From Micromonospora zingiberis (GTDB lineage: Bacteria > Actinomycetota > Actinomycetes > Mycobacteriales > Micromonosporaceae), in contig NZ_SJJR01000002.1 in assembly GCF_004331455.1 (NCBI RefSeq), forward strand, positions 1 through 64,000: a stretch of DNA of 64,000 nucleotides. The letters run 5' to 3'. A model generated the notes under the pieces. The model was given only the letters and a program-made list of their open reading frames with translations. It did not search any database and was not told where the DNA came from. The position numbers and the translations under genes were made by a program. The stretch's first letter is position 1. The number at the start of each line of letters is the position of its first letter. Positions 54,821 to 63,430 of this stretch are shown in pieces.

Positions 54821-55566
54821 TGGGCGAACCGATCATCGAGGCGGAGGATCTCGGCATCCGGTTCGTCCGCAACCGTCGCCGCCAGCTGCGGCTGCGGGAA
54901 CTGCTCATCCACCGGGGCCGGCGTAGCGCGGCCGACGGCCAGTTCTGGCCGCTGCGCGACGTGTCCTTCTCGATGGCGCCGGGCGAGACCGTCGGCGTGA
55001 TCGGCCGCAACGGCACCGGCAAGAGCACCCTGCTGCGGCTGATCGCCGGGGTGCTGATCCCCGACGAGGGCCGGATCCGGGTTTCCGGTGACGTCGCGCC
55101 GCTGCTGGAACTCTCCGCCGGCTTCTCCAACGACCTCACCGGGCGGGAGAACCTGTACCTGGTGGGTGGGCTGCACGGGCTGTCGTCGGACTACCTGAAA
55201 CGGCACTTCGACGAGATCGTCTCGTTCGCCGGTGAGCAGGTGGAGCGGGCCATCGACACCTCGGTACGGCATTACTCGTCCGGTATGAAGGTGCGGCTCG
55301 GGTTCGCCATCATCTCCCACCTGCCGCACCCGATCCTGCTGATGGACGAGGTGACGGCGGTCGGGGACGCCGAGTTCCGCGCGAAGTGCTACACGACCAT
55401 CGACCGTCTGCTCGGGGAGGGGCGCACTCTGGTGCTGGTGTCACACAACGAAAAGGACCTGACCCGGTTCTGCCGTCGAGGGCTGTACCTCGACGCGGGC
55501 CGGCTGAGCGTCGACGGCACGATCGCCGAGGCGCTGGCCGCGTACCACGACGCGGTTCCCCGGTGA
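54820..55566 (+). CDS. ABC transporter ATP-binding protein (Wzt/TagH type)
   Basis: 248 residues. Walker A GRNGTGKST (about 64-72), the Q-loop region LELSAGFSNDLTGRENLYL, typical of polymer exporters, signature HYSSGMKVRLGFAI (about 148-161) and Walker B ILLMDEVTAVGD. The extra N-terminal stretch (RRRQLRLRELLIHRGRR) is typical of TagH/Wzt. No C-terminal carbohydrate-binding domain, so the polymer is likely recognised by other means. The stop overlaps the next GTG (GTGA). Confidence 0.93.
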   Translation: MGEPIIEAEDLGIRFVRNRRRQLRLRELLIHRGRRSAADGQFWPLRDVSFSMAPGETVGVIGRNGTGKSTLLRLIAGVLIPDEGRIRVSGDVAPLLELSAGFSNDLTGRENLYLVGGLHGLSSDYLKRHFDEIVSFAGEQVERAIDTSVRHYSSGMKVRLGFAIISHLPHPILLMDEVTAVGDAEFRAKCYTTIDRLLGEGRTLVLVSHNEKDLTRFCRRGLYLDAGRLSVDGTIAEALAAYHDAVPR

Positions 55567-57554
55567 CGCTCGCGATCGTGCTCGCCGCCGGCTCGCCGGC
55601 CGTGAGCGGTACGGCGCTGGCCGACCGGCTGGCCGCCCAGTGGCGTACGGCCGGCGTCGCCGACGTGCGGTTCGCCGCGAGCCTGGACGAGTTGGCGGAC
55701 CTGGCCGGCACGGCCGAGGGTCCGGTGGTGGTCAGTGGCGTCGACCTGGTCGCGCACACCGCCGTACTGCGGCATCTGGTGACCAGCCCGGTGGGGCCGA
55801 CGGTGGCGTTGGTGCTCACCGACCCACCGGCGGGCGGGCGGGCGACCGTGCGCGAGGAGCGCGGCCAGGTGGTCGACGCGGGGCCCGCGCAGCGCCTGGA
55901 CGGCGAGGCCACCGGCATCTTCGGTGGCGCGGTGCGGGTCGGTCGGGACGACGTACCGGCGTTGGTCGCCGCCGCCCGGGCCGCCGCGACCGGCCGGCTG
56001 GCCGACGTGGCCTCGGGCCACGCGGAGGCCGGCGGCCTGCGAGCCGAGCCCCCGGGGCCCGCCGTGGACCAGGTCTTCACCGGGCTCACCGCCCAGGGGG
56101 TGCTGGTTTTCGCCCACCGGGTACGCCTGCTGGTCGCCCGTCGGGTGGACGACGCGGACGCGCTGTCCGGGGCGGAGGCGGCCGTTGCCGCCGTGGACGA
56201 GGACCGGGCCGAGCTGCGGCTGTCGGTGAAGGAGAAGGACGACTTCTTCACCACGTACTTCGTCAGCACCTGGTCCCCGTACGTCACCAAGGCGGCGGCC
56301 CGGCTGGGGTTGAGCCCGACCGGGGTGACCATGCTGTCGGTGGGGTTCGCGGTGGCCGCGGCGGCGTTGTTCGCCAGCGGCGGCCGGCTTGCCCTGGTCA
56401 CCGGCGGGGTGCTGCTCTATCTCGGGTTCGTGCTGGACTGCGTGGACGGTCAACTGGCCCGCTACACCCGCAACTTCAGCGCCTGGGGCGGCTGGCTGGA
56501 CACCATGGCCGACCGGGCCAAGGAGTATCTGGTCTACGCCGGTCTCGGCTGGGGTGCCACGGCCGCCGGATTCCGGTACGGCTGGGCCCTCGCGATCGCC
56601 GCGATGACGTTGCAGACCGTGCGGCACATGACCGACGCGTGGTACGGCGTACTGCACGACGAGGCGGCCCGGCGGCCGAAGACCGTCGGTACGGGTGGCG
56701 GCGGCATCGGTGACCGGCTGAATGCCGCGTCCACGAAGGTGCAGGCGGACACCGGCTCGGTGTCGTACTGGCTCAAGCGCACGGTGGTCTTCCCGATCGG
56801 GGAACGGTGGGCGCTGATCGCGCTGGCCGCGGCGCTGTTCGACCAGCGGGTCGCGCTGCTGGCCGTGCTGACCTGGGGTGTGTTGGCGTTCGCGTACACC
56901 GGGGCGCTGCGTACGCTGCGGGCCCGCTGGATGTGGGTGCCGGTGCTGGACACGCTCGACGCCACCCTGCACCGCGACGACGGCCCCCTTGCCGCTCGGT
57001 TCCCGGTGGCCCGCCGACCGGGGCCGCTGGTGCTGGCGGTGCTGGCCACGTTGCCGGCGGTCGTCGCGCTCCTGAGCGTCTGGCGCTACGGCGATCGGTA
57101 CCCGACGTGGAGCCTGCTGCTCGTGCTGGTGGGACTGCTCCTCGCGGCCGGCGGTGCCGGGGCGGCGCACAACGGGCCGCTGGACTGGCTGGTGCCGGCG
57201 GCGCTGCGGGCCGGCGAGTACCTGTTCGCCATCGCGGTCGGTGTGATCGGTGGTGCGCCGGCCTGGCTGATCTTCGGGTACGTCTTCGTGCTCACCCTGC
57301 ACCACTACGACCTGGTGGCGCGGCTGGAGAAGCGGCAGCCGGCACCTCCGTTGCACGCGGCGACGCTCGGCTGGGAGGGCCGGTCGGTGTTGCTGGGGCT
57401 GACGGCGATTGCCGGAATCACGAGTATTGGTCTGGCTACACTCGGTATCTACCTGTTGGTGCTCTTCGTGGCGAGCGTGGTGCTGGCCTGGTTCGTCCAG
57501 CCGGCCCGGCCGGCGCGGGTGCCGGCCGGTGCCGGGGGGAGCGCGACAATCTGA
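55563..57554 (+). CDS. CDP-alcohol phosphatidyltransferase with N-terminal and C-terminal extra domains (DUF5941-like)
   Basis: 663 residues. An N-terminal part (about 1-215) starts LAIVLAAGSPAVSGTALADR, like the start of a sugar nucleotidyltransferase, but lacks its G-x-G-T-R motif (GSPAVSG instead), so may be inactive. The CDP-alcohol phosphotransferase signature LDCVDGQLAR...GGWLDTMADRAKEY (about 290-320) has all acidic metal ligands. Nine or so membrane helices follow, ending in a hydrophobic DUF5941-like region. It is inferred to link a polyol-phosphate or alcohol to a lipid carrier. The GTG start overlaps the ABC ATPase stop, within one operon. Confidence 0.88.
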   Translation: MTLAIVLAAGSPAVSGTALADRLAAQWRTAGVADVRFAASLDELADLAGTAEGPVVVSGVDLVAHTAVLRHLVTSPVGPTVALVLTDPPAGGRATVREERGQVVDAGPAQRLDGEATGIFGGAVRVGRDDVPALVAAARAAATGRLADVASGHAEAGGLRAEPPGPAVDQVFTGLTAQGVLVFAHRVRLLVARRVDDADALSGAEAAVAAVDEDRAELRLSVKEKDDFFTTYFVSTWSPYVTKAAARLGLSPTGVTMLSVGFAVAAAALFASGGRLALVTGGVLLYLGFVLDCVDGQLARYTRNFSAWGGWLDTMADRAKEYLVYAGLGWGATAAGFRYGWALAIAAMTLQTVRHMTDAWYGVLHDEAARRPKTVGTGGGGIGDRLNAASTKVQADTGSVSYWLKRTVVFPIGERWALIALAAALFDQRVALLAVLTWGVLAFAYTGALRTLRARWMWVPVLDTLDATLHRDDGPLAARFPVARRPGPLVLAVLATLPAVVALLSVWRYGDRYPTWSLLLVLVGLLLAAGGAGAAHNGPLDWLVPAALRAGEYLFAIAVGVIGGAPAWLIFGYVFVLTLHHYDLVARLEKRQPAPPLHAATLGWEGRSVLLGLTAIAGITSIGLATLGIYLLVLFVASVVLAWFVQPARPARVPAGAGGSATI

Positions 57555-57568
57555 CGGGGGCCGGGACG

Positions 57569-59761
57569 ATGACGCTGATCAGCTTCGTCGTCCCGGCCTT
57601 CCGAGTGCAGGGCTACCTGCGGGAATGCCTGGACTCGATCCTCGGCCAGCCGGTCACCGACATCGAGGTGATCGGGGTCGACGACTGCTCGCCGGACGCC
57701 AGCGGCGACATCCTCGCCGAGTACGCGGCCCGCGACGACCGGGTCCGGGCCGTGCGGTTGGAGCGCAACGTCGGGCTCGGCCCGGCCCGCAACGCCGGGC
57801 TGGACCGGGCGGTGGGCGAGTACGTCTGGTTCGTCGACGGCGACGACTGGCTGGTGCCGGACTGCCTGGTGGAGGTGGCCGAGCGGCTCCGCGTCACCCG
57901 GCCCGACGTGCTGCTGGTCGACCACGTCCGGGCGCACTGGGACGACACGGTCACCCGCAGCGCGATGGCCGAGGTGTTTCCGGAGCCGACCGGACCGGTC
58001 GCGTTCTCGCTGCGGGACCGACCGGAGACCCTGGAACTGCTGCACACCGCCTGGAACCGGCTGGTCCGCCGGCAGTTCCTGGCCGAGGCCGGGCTGCGTT
58101 TCGCCGCCGGTTGGTACGAGGACGTGTCGTTCAGCTATCCGGTGCTGCTGGCGGCCGACCGGATCGGCGTACTCGACACGGTCTGCGTGAACTACCGGCA
58201 GCGGCGGGCGGGGGCGATCACGAAGACCCGGGGTGAGCGGCACTTCGAGGTCTTCGAGCAGTGGCACCGGGTGTTCCACGAGCTGGACCGGCTGGGCGCC
58301 GACGACCTGCGGGCGGCGCTGTTCGAGCGGATGATGTGGCACTACCTGACGGTGCTCGGCAACGGGGACCGGATCGCCCCGGAACTGCGGCCGACCTTCT
58401 TCGCCCGGGTGGCGATCGAGCACGCCCGGTTCCGGCCGCCGGGCGGGCACCGCATCCCACCGGGGGTGGAAGGGCTCAAGCACCGGCTGGTGGCGGCGGG
58501 ACAGTGGCGGACGTACCGCGCGTTACGGGCCACCAGCCGGACCGGGGAGGCGGCCCGTCGTACCGCCGGACGGGTTCGGCGCCGGGTCGTACCGCCGGCC
58601 CGGGCCAGTCTGCGGACGGCCCGGGACGTCGCGCTGTACGGCTACCACCGCGCGGAGCTGTGTCGCCCCGTCGACCCCAACCTCGCCGTGTACGCGGCCT
58701 ACTGGTATCGCGGCTACGCGTGTAACCCGGCGGCGGTCTACGAGGCGGCGCGGCGGTTGGCGCCACAGATCCGGGGCGTGTGGATCGTCCGCCGGGACCG
58801 GGTGCACACCATGCCCGACGGGGTCGAGTACGTGGTGGCCGGCACGCCCGCGTACCACCGGGTGTTGGCTCGGGCCAAGTGGCTGATCAACAACGTCAAC
58901 TTTCCGGACTCGGTGCGCAAGCGGCCGGGTTCGGTGCACGTGCAGACCCACCACGGCACCCCGGTCAAGGTGATGGGGTTGGACCAGCAGCGCTACCCGT
59001 TGGGTGCGGTCGGGATGGACTTCGCCGGGCTGGTGCGCCGGATGGACCGCTGGGACTTCAGCATCACCGCGAACAGCTTCTCCACCCAGATGTGGGAGCG
59101 GGCGTATCCGGCCGCGTACACCACCCTGGAGGTGGGGTACCCCCGCAACGACCGGCTGGTCAGCGCGACCACCGAGGAGGTGCTGCGGCTGCGCGCGGAG
59201 CTCGGCGCCGGTCTCGGCGAGCAGGTCGTGTTGTACGCGCCGACGCACCGGGAGCACCTGCCCGGGTACCGGCCGCCGTTCGATCCGGAACGGGTCCTCG
59301 ACGCGCTCGGCCCGTCCGGGTTGCTGCTGATGCGTAGTCACTACTTCCACGACCGCAACCACCTGCGGGCGTGGCCACCGGGCGGCCGGTCCCGAATCAT
59401 GGACGTCAGCTCCCATCCGCAGATCGAGGACCTCTATCTCGCGGCCGACGTGCTGATCACCGACTATTCGTCGGCGATGTTCGACTACGCGGTGCTGGAC
59501 CGGCCGATCGTCATCTACGCGCCGGACTGGGACGCGTACCGGCTGACCCGGGGTGTCTACTTCGACCTCGTCGCCGAGGCGCCCGGCCCGGTGGCGCGTA
59601 CCTTCGCCGAGTTGCTGGCGGTGTTGCGCACCCGGCAGCTGGGCTCCACCGCTGCCGACGAGGCGCGGGCGCGGTTCCGGCAGCGATTCTGCGGGTTGGA
59701 CGACGGTCGGGCCGCCGAGCGGGTGGTCAGCCAGGTGTTTCTCCGCGATATCTCCGGCTGA
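57569..59761 (+). CDS. Bifunctional GT2 glycosyltransferase/CDP-glycerol glycerophosphotransferase (TagF-like)
   Basis: 730 residues from the ATG at 57569. The N-terminal GT2 (about 1-230) has SFVVPAFRVQGYLRECLDSI and the DxD loop VWFVDGDDWLV (about 86-96). A linker rich in Arg (about 300-350) joins the Glyphos_transf domain (about 370-720): TTHHGTPVKVMGL at about 460-470 (the His typical of TagB/TagF) and DVLITDYSSAMFDYAVLDRP (about 625-645), whose acidic residues bind the donor. Predicted role: sugar transfer and polyol-phosphate polymerisation of wall teichoic acid-like polymer. It completes the Wzm/Wzt/CDP-alcohol operon. Confidence 0.9.
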   Translation: MTLISFVVPAFRVQGYLRECLDSILGQPVTDIEVIGVDDCSPDASGDILAEYAARDDRVRAVRLERNVGLGPARNAGLDRAVGEYVWFVDGDDWLVPDCLVEVAERLRVTRPDVLLVDHVRAHWDDTVTRSAMAEVFPEPTGPVAFSLRDRPETLELLHTAWNRLVRRQFLAEAGLRFAAGWYEDVSFSYPVLLAADRIGVLDTVCVNYRQRRAGAITKTRGERHFEVFEQWHRVFHELDRLGADDLRAALFERMMWHYLTVLGNGDRIAPELRPTFFARVAIEHARFRPPGGHRIPPGVEGLKHRLVAAGQWRTYRALRATSRTGEAARRTAGRVRRRVVPPARASLRTARDVALYGYHRAELCRPVDPNLAVYAAYWYRGYACNPAAVYEAARRLAPQIRGVWIVRRDRVHTMPDGVEYVVAGTPAYHRVLARAKWLINNVNFPDSVRKRPGSVHVQTHHGTPVKVMGLDQQRYPLGAVGMDFAGLVRRMDRWDFSITANSFSTQMWERAYPAAYTTLEVGYPRNDRLVSATTEEVLRLRAELGAGLGEQVVLYAPTHREHLPGYRPPFDPERVLDALGPSGLLLMRSHYFHDRNHLRAWPPGGRSRIMDVSSHPQIEDLYLAADVLITDYSSAMFDYAVLDRPIVIYAPDWDAYRLTRGVYFDLVAEAPGPVARTFAELLAVLRTRQLGSTAADEARARFRQRFCGLDDGRAAERVVSQVFLRDISG

Positions 59762-59793
59762 GTTTGGAAATTTCAGCCGATAGCCGCTACTCG

Positions 59794-59834
59794 ATGGAAC
59801 GTAATAGGTCTGTCACGACTCGAACATGGAACGT
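59794..59834 (+). promoter_or_regulatory. Direct repeat upstream of the sugar ATPase
   Basis: ATGGAACGT at 59794-59802 and again at 59826-59834, 32 bases apart, about three helix turns. In the second copy GGAAC is followed 15 bases later by GTT (59848-59850), which loosely resembles an ECF-type promoter. It might be an operator or promoter of the gene at 59911. Confidence 0.35.
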
Positions 59835-59910
59835 TTACCCGATGTGCGTTCGACATGATCCTGGTCACAGTCATTGCCGGGTTCGGCCGACGAGGTGGGG
59901 GAGGAGACGG

Positions 59911-61221
59911 GTGACCACCGTCGCGCTCAAGGATGTCACGAAAGTCTTCCGAGATGGCACGGTCGCGGTGGACAGCGTCAGTCTCGACGTCAACGACGGC
60001 GAGTTCATGGTGCTGCTCGGGCCGTCCGGCTGCGGCAAGTCGACGGTGCTGCGCATGGTCGCCGGGCTGGAGGAACCGACCTCGGGGGCGGTGATGCTCG
60101 ACGGTGAGGTGGCCAACGACCTGCCGCCCCGGGAGCGGAAGATCGCCATGGTCTTCCAGGACTTCGCGCTCTACCCGCACATGAGTGTCGGCGACAACAT
60201 CGCCTTTCCACTCAAGCTGGCCGGGATCGAGCCGGCCCCGCGCGGTGAGCGGGTCGCCGACGTGGCCAGTGCCCTCGGCATCGGTGACGTGCTGGCCCGA
60301 CGCCCCAGCCAGCTCTCCGGTGGGCAGCGGCAACGGGTCGCGATGGGCCGGGCCATCGTCCGCCGACCCGGCCTGTTCCTGATGGACGAACCACTCTCCA
60401 ATCTGGACAGCGGCCTGCGGGCGGAACTGCGCGCGGAGATCTCCGGCCTGACCCGTGAGCTGGGCGTCACCACCATCTACGTGACGCACGACCAGGCCGA
60501 GGCGCTGACCATGGCCGACCGGGTCGCCATCATGCGCAAGGGAGTCCTCCAGGACGTGGGCACCCCGACGCAGGTGTACGGCCGGCCGGCCACCCTCTAC
60601 GTCGCGGCGTTCCTGGGCAGCCCCCGGATGAACCTGCTGGAGGCGTCGGTCTACGTCCACCTCGACCGGTACGTCACCCTCACCCTCGGCGATCAAGCTC
60701 TCTACCTGCCCTGGGACGACATCCGCAGCCGCGCGGTGGCGCACTACCACGGCGAACGGATCGTGGTCGGGATGCGGGCCGAGGCGCTCACCCCGGTCGC
60801 CCCGGACTCACCCGGCGACGTCCTCCAGGGCCGGATCCGTTACCTGGAGCACCACGGCCACGAGTCGCTCGCCTTCCTCGACATCGGTGCGACCGCGATC
60901 GTGGTGGACGAGGTCGGCGCACCGGCGGACAGCGACACCCCGTTCGGCCAGCGCGGTCTGCGCCGCTTCGGCCAGGTGATGCAACGATTCACCGGCCGGG
61001 CCGCCGTGCCGGACGCGAACCCGAACAGCGGCCGGACCAGCGGCCGGACCAGCGTGCTGAACGACCCGGGACGGCACCACCGTCGCCCGGCCGAACTGGC
61101 CGTCCGCCTCGCGCCATACCCGGCGGTCTCCGCCGGTCACCCCCTCGCCATCAAGGTACGCATGGACGCCCTGCACTTCTTCGACGAGCGCGGCGACCGC
61201 ATCGACGTCGGCTGGCGCTGA
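59911..61221 (+). CDS. Sugar ABC transporter ATPase (MalK/UgpC/MsiK type), orphan
   Basis: 436 residues, GTG at 59911 after GGGGAGGAGACGG. Walker [10 protein letters not shown] (about 36-44), Q-loop [13 protein letters not shown] (about 81-93), signature [15 protein letters not shown] (about 135-149), Walker [13 protein letters not shown] and H-loop [11 protein letters not shown]. The C-terminal TOBE-like regulatory domain (about 235-430) has an extra low-complexity loop (RTSGRTS). No permease or binding protein is nearby, so it may serve several sugar importers like MsiK. It is 149 bases after the TagF-like gene and may have its own promoter. Confidence 0.92.
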   Translation: MTTVALKDVTKVFRDGTVAVDSVSLDVNDGEFMVLLGPSGCGKSTVLRMVAGLEEPTSGAVMLDGEVANDLPPRERKIAMVFQDFALYPHMSVGDNIAFPLKLAGIEPAPRGERVADVASALGIGDVLARRPSQLSGGQRQRVAMGRAIVRRPGLFLMDEPLSNLDSGLRAELRAEISGLTRELGVTTIYVTHDQAEALTMADRVAIMRKGVLQDVGTPTQVYGRPATLYVAAFLGSPRMNLLEASVYVHLDRYVTLTLGDQALYLPWDDIRSRAVAHYHGERIVVGMRAEALTPVAPDSPGDVLQGRIRYLEHHGHESLAFLDIGATAIVVDEVGAPADSDTPFGQRGLRRFGQVMQRFTGRAAVPDANPNSGRTSGRTSVLNDPGRHHRRPAELAVRLAPYPAVSAGHPLAIKVRMDALHFFDERGDRIDVGWR

Positions 61222-61226
61222 CGCTG

Positions 61227-61256
61227 GTAAGGAAGGGCCCCTTATTAACGCCTAGC
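61227..61256. repeat. Palindromic repeat, copy E (single unit)
   Basis: GTAAGGAAGGGCCCCTTATT continued by AACGCC. One unit only, five bases after the ABC ATPase stop; probably the terminator of that gene. The core AAGGGCCCCTT matches copies B and D. Confidence 0.85.
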
Positions 61257-61267
61257 CCGGTGTCTCG

Positions 61268-61319
61268 CGGACCTTGGTACGGGACGGCCCCCATGAGGGC
61301 CGTTACGTAACAAGATCCG
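61268..61319. repeat. Inverted repeat of the GATCTTGGTAC family, copy 2
   Basis: CGGACCTTGGTACGGGACGG, CCCCCATGAGGG, then CCGTTACGTAACAAGATCCG. The arms pair over about 22 bases with four mismatches. It lies directly after palindromic copy E and before the stop of the minus-strand 111-aa gene. Confidence 0.65.
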
Positions 61320-61328
61320 GGGCGGGTC

Positions 61329-61664
61329 CTAGCTCGGGCCGGCGAGTGGGCGGCGGTAGGGGGACCAGGCGACGAAACGGGTGAAGAGGTCGCGCGGGGT
61401 GGGGCCGTCGTCGGGGTTGAGGCGGTAGAGATCCCGGGCGGCCTCGTAGAACAGCCCGGCCAGGTAGATGGAGAGGCCGATCTCGTTGCGGCCGTACTCG
61501 ACCTTGAGCAGCAGGCGGGCCATGGCGCAGGGCCACGGATGCCCGCAGGCCCGGCAGCACCACATCGGGCGCAGCGGGGTGTGCGGTTTTTCGTGCGACG
61601 GGTACGCCCGGGGCCGGTCGGCCGCCGGTCCGCCGCTCGGCTGGGGCAACTGGTGGCTGATCAC
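61329..61664 (-). CDS. Cys-rich small conserved protein of a WhiJ-type locus
   Basis: 111 residues from a GTG at 61664 with GGAGTCC upstream. MWCCRACGHPWPCAMARLLL (about 44-63) is the marked feature: a Cys/Trp cluster close to a zinc knuckle. A helical end (SIYLAGLFYEAARDLYRLNP) follows. Such proteins are common next to HTH/DUF397 gene pairs in actinobacteria; database labels like flavin reductase for the family are not supported by any motif seen here. Divergent from the HTH gene at 61883. Confidence 0.7.
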   Translation of the reverse strand: MISHQLPQPSGGPAADRPRAYPSHEKPHTPLRPMWCCRACGHPWPCAMARLLLKVEYGRNEIGLSIYLAGLFYEAARDLYRLNPDDGPTPRDLFTRFVAWSPYRRPLAGPS

Positions 61665-61882
61665 GTCGGACTCCTCGCCGTACGGATGGACTCGGGCGCC
61701 GGGGCCCGTCGCGTCAGGGGGATTGAGCGCGACGGGCCCCGACCGAAATCCCCGCGATATGGCGCAATCGGGGAACTTTCTACGTGACAGTCTGGTGAGG
61801 ACACCGCTACTTTCGGAAGGCGATCGCCCCCTACCAGCCCGGCTGTACGACCCGGCCGGCACCGATGTGCAGAGGTGTGCAG

Positions 61883-62683
61883 ATGGACCGGATGCCCATG
61901 CTGGACCTGTTCGCCGGTGAGCTACGCCGGCTGCGGACCAAGGCCGGGCTCTCGCAGGAGTCACTCGGCGAGCAGATCAGCTACTCGGCTTCGTTGGTGG
62001 CGTCGGTCGAGCAGTGCCGCCGCGCACCCCGGGAGGAGTTCACCGTCCGCTGCGACGACGCCCTGCACGGCGAGGGGCTGCTGGTCCGGATCCGGGAGGC
62101 CATCCTCAAGGAGAGCCTGATGCCGTGGTTCCGCGAGTGGGTGACGATCGAGCAGGAGGCGAGCGCGCTGTGCGGCTTCGAGCCGCTGGTGGTGCCCGGC
62201 CTGCTCCAGACCGAGGGGTACGCCCGCGCGCTCTACGAGGGCGCGAGCCAACTCGTCGGCGATCAGGTCGAGCAGCCGCTGGCCGCCCGGCTCGACCGGC
62301 AGAAGGTGCTCGCCCGGCCCAACCCGCCGCTGCTGGTGGCGGTGCTCGACTACACCGTGCTGGAGCGCCCGGTCGGTGGCCCGAAGGTGATGCGGGAGCA
62401 GTTGCGGCACCTGGTCGAGGTGGGCCGCCGGATCAAGGTGCACCTGCACGTGGTGCCCAAGGGGGTCGGCGCCTACCCGGGACTCAACGGCGCCTTCGTG
62501 ATCGCCACGCCGCCGGAGGGCGACGACATCGCCTACCTGGATAACCAGATGCGCGGCACCATCGTCGAGCGCACTGTGGACGTAAACTCCCTGCGGCAGA
62601 ACTGGGAATCTGTCCGGGCCGAGGCGCTGCCCCACGGGGCCACCCTCAAGATGATCTCGGAGGCGGCGGAAGCATGGACCTGA
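61883..62683 (+). CDS. XRE-family HTH regulator with DUF5753 (WhiJ-like)
   Basis: 266 residues, ATG at 61883 (AGAGGTG upstream; an ATG at 61892 is possible). HTH about 8-62: LRRLRTKAGLSQESLGEQIS then YSASLVASVEQCRRAP. DUF5753 follows (about 75-255), including WFREWVTIEQEASALCGFEP and VVPGLLQTEGYARALY (about 112-127), and HLHVVPKGVGAYPGLNGAFV. It likely controls the neighbouring DUF397 gene and development-related targets, as described for WhiJ in Streptomyces. Confidence 0.9.
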   Translation: MDRMPMLDLFAGELRRLRTKAGLSQESLGEQISYSASLVASVEQCRRAPREEFTVRCDDALHGEGLLVRIREAILKESLMPWFREWVTIEQEASALCGFEPLVVPGLLQTEGYARALYEGASQLVGDQVEQPLAARLDRQKVLARPNPPLLVAVLDYTVLERPVGGPKVMREQLRHLVEVGRRIKVHLHVVPKGVGAYPGLNGAFVIATPPEGDDIAYLDNQMRGTIVERTVDVNSLRQNWESVRAEALPHGATLKMISEAAEAWT

Positions 62684-62862
62684 CCGGCGCGATCTGGCGC
62701 AAGAGCAGCCGCAGCAGCGGTAACCAGGGCAACTGCGTGGAGGTGGCCGACAACCTGGCGCGGGTGGTCGGCGTACGCGACAGCAAGGACCGGCAGGGGC
62801 CGGTGCTCACCTTCGACCCGGAGACCTGGCGGGCCTTCGTGACGTTCACCAAGGGTCACTGA
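62674..62862 (+). CDS. DUF397 protein
   Basis: 62 residues, overlapping the HTH gene by 10 bases, so translation is coupled. Typical features: IWRKSSRSSGNQGNCVEVAD and VGVRDSKDRQGPVLTFDPE then WRAFVTFTK. DUF397 proteins pair with WhiJ-like regulators and may bind them; a toxin-antitoxin-like mode has been suggested for related pairs, but this is not shown here. Confidence 0.92.
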   Translation: MDLTGAIWRKSSRSSGNQGNCVEVADNLARVVGVRDSKDRQGPVLTFDPETWRAFVTFTKGH

Positions 62863-62904
62863 GCCGCGCTTGTCGAGGTAGTTACTGGCCGGTAACGTGC
62901 CGGT

Positions 62905-63369
62905 ATGACTATCGACTCGCGGCAGGTGGCGGCCGGCATGCTCCAGGCGGTGCCGTTCGCCCGTACGCTCGGCATCGAATTTGTCGAGGTGGCTCCCGAG
63001 GCCGACGGCGGGGTCCGGGCGGTGGTCCGGCTGCCCGACTCGCCGGCCACCCACAACCACGTCGGCGGCCCGCACGCCGGGGCGATGTTCACCCTCGGTG
63101 AGACCGCCTCCGGCGCGGTGGTGCTCGCCGCCTTCGGCCACCTGCTCGACCGCGCGACGCCGCTGGCGGTGCGCGCGGAGATCGCGTACCGCAAGCTCGC
63201 CCTCGGGCCGGTGCTGGCCACGGCGCGCCTCGGTCGCCCGGCCGCCGACGTGGTCGCGGAGCTGGACGCCGGCCAGCGTCCCGAGTTTCCGGTCACCGTC
63301 GAGATCGCCACCGAGGCGGGCAAGCCGACCTCGGAGATGACCGTGATCTGGACCCTGCGCCCGAACTGA
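62905..63369 (+). CDS. Hotdog-fold thioesterase (DUF4442/PaaI type)
   Basis: 154 residues from the ATG at 62905. The hotdog core has THNHVGGPHAGAMFTLGETA (about 49-68) with the central HxGxxF region, and AEIAYRKLALGPVLATARLG. The family hydrolyses acyl-CoA thioesters or is a non-catalytic relative. It is 42 bases after the DUF397 stop and may be co-transcribed. Confidence 0.88.
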   Translation: MTIDSRQVAAGMLQAVPFARTLGIEFVEVAPEADGGVRAVVRLPDSPATHNHVGGPHAGAMFTLGETASGAVVLAAFGHLLDRATPLAVRAEIAYRKLALGPVLATARLGRPAADVVAELDAGQRPEFPVTVEIATEAGKPTSEMTVIWTLRPN

Positions 63370-63430
63370 CCGCCGCGCCGGCTCGGGCGAAGTGCGTTTG
63401 TTGACCGGTGACCGTGGATAGATTGGTACG

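Noticed and set aside
55389..57356. 655-aa minus-strand frame
   Set aside because: Antisense shadow of the CDP-alcohol phosphotransferase gene.
53993..61221. The orphan sugar ATPase as part of the wall-polymer operon
   Set aside because: It has its own 149-base leader, and its sequence is of sugar importer type; the exporter already has a dedicated ATPase.
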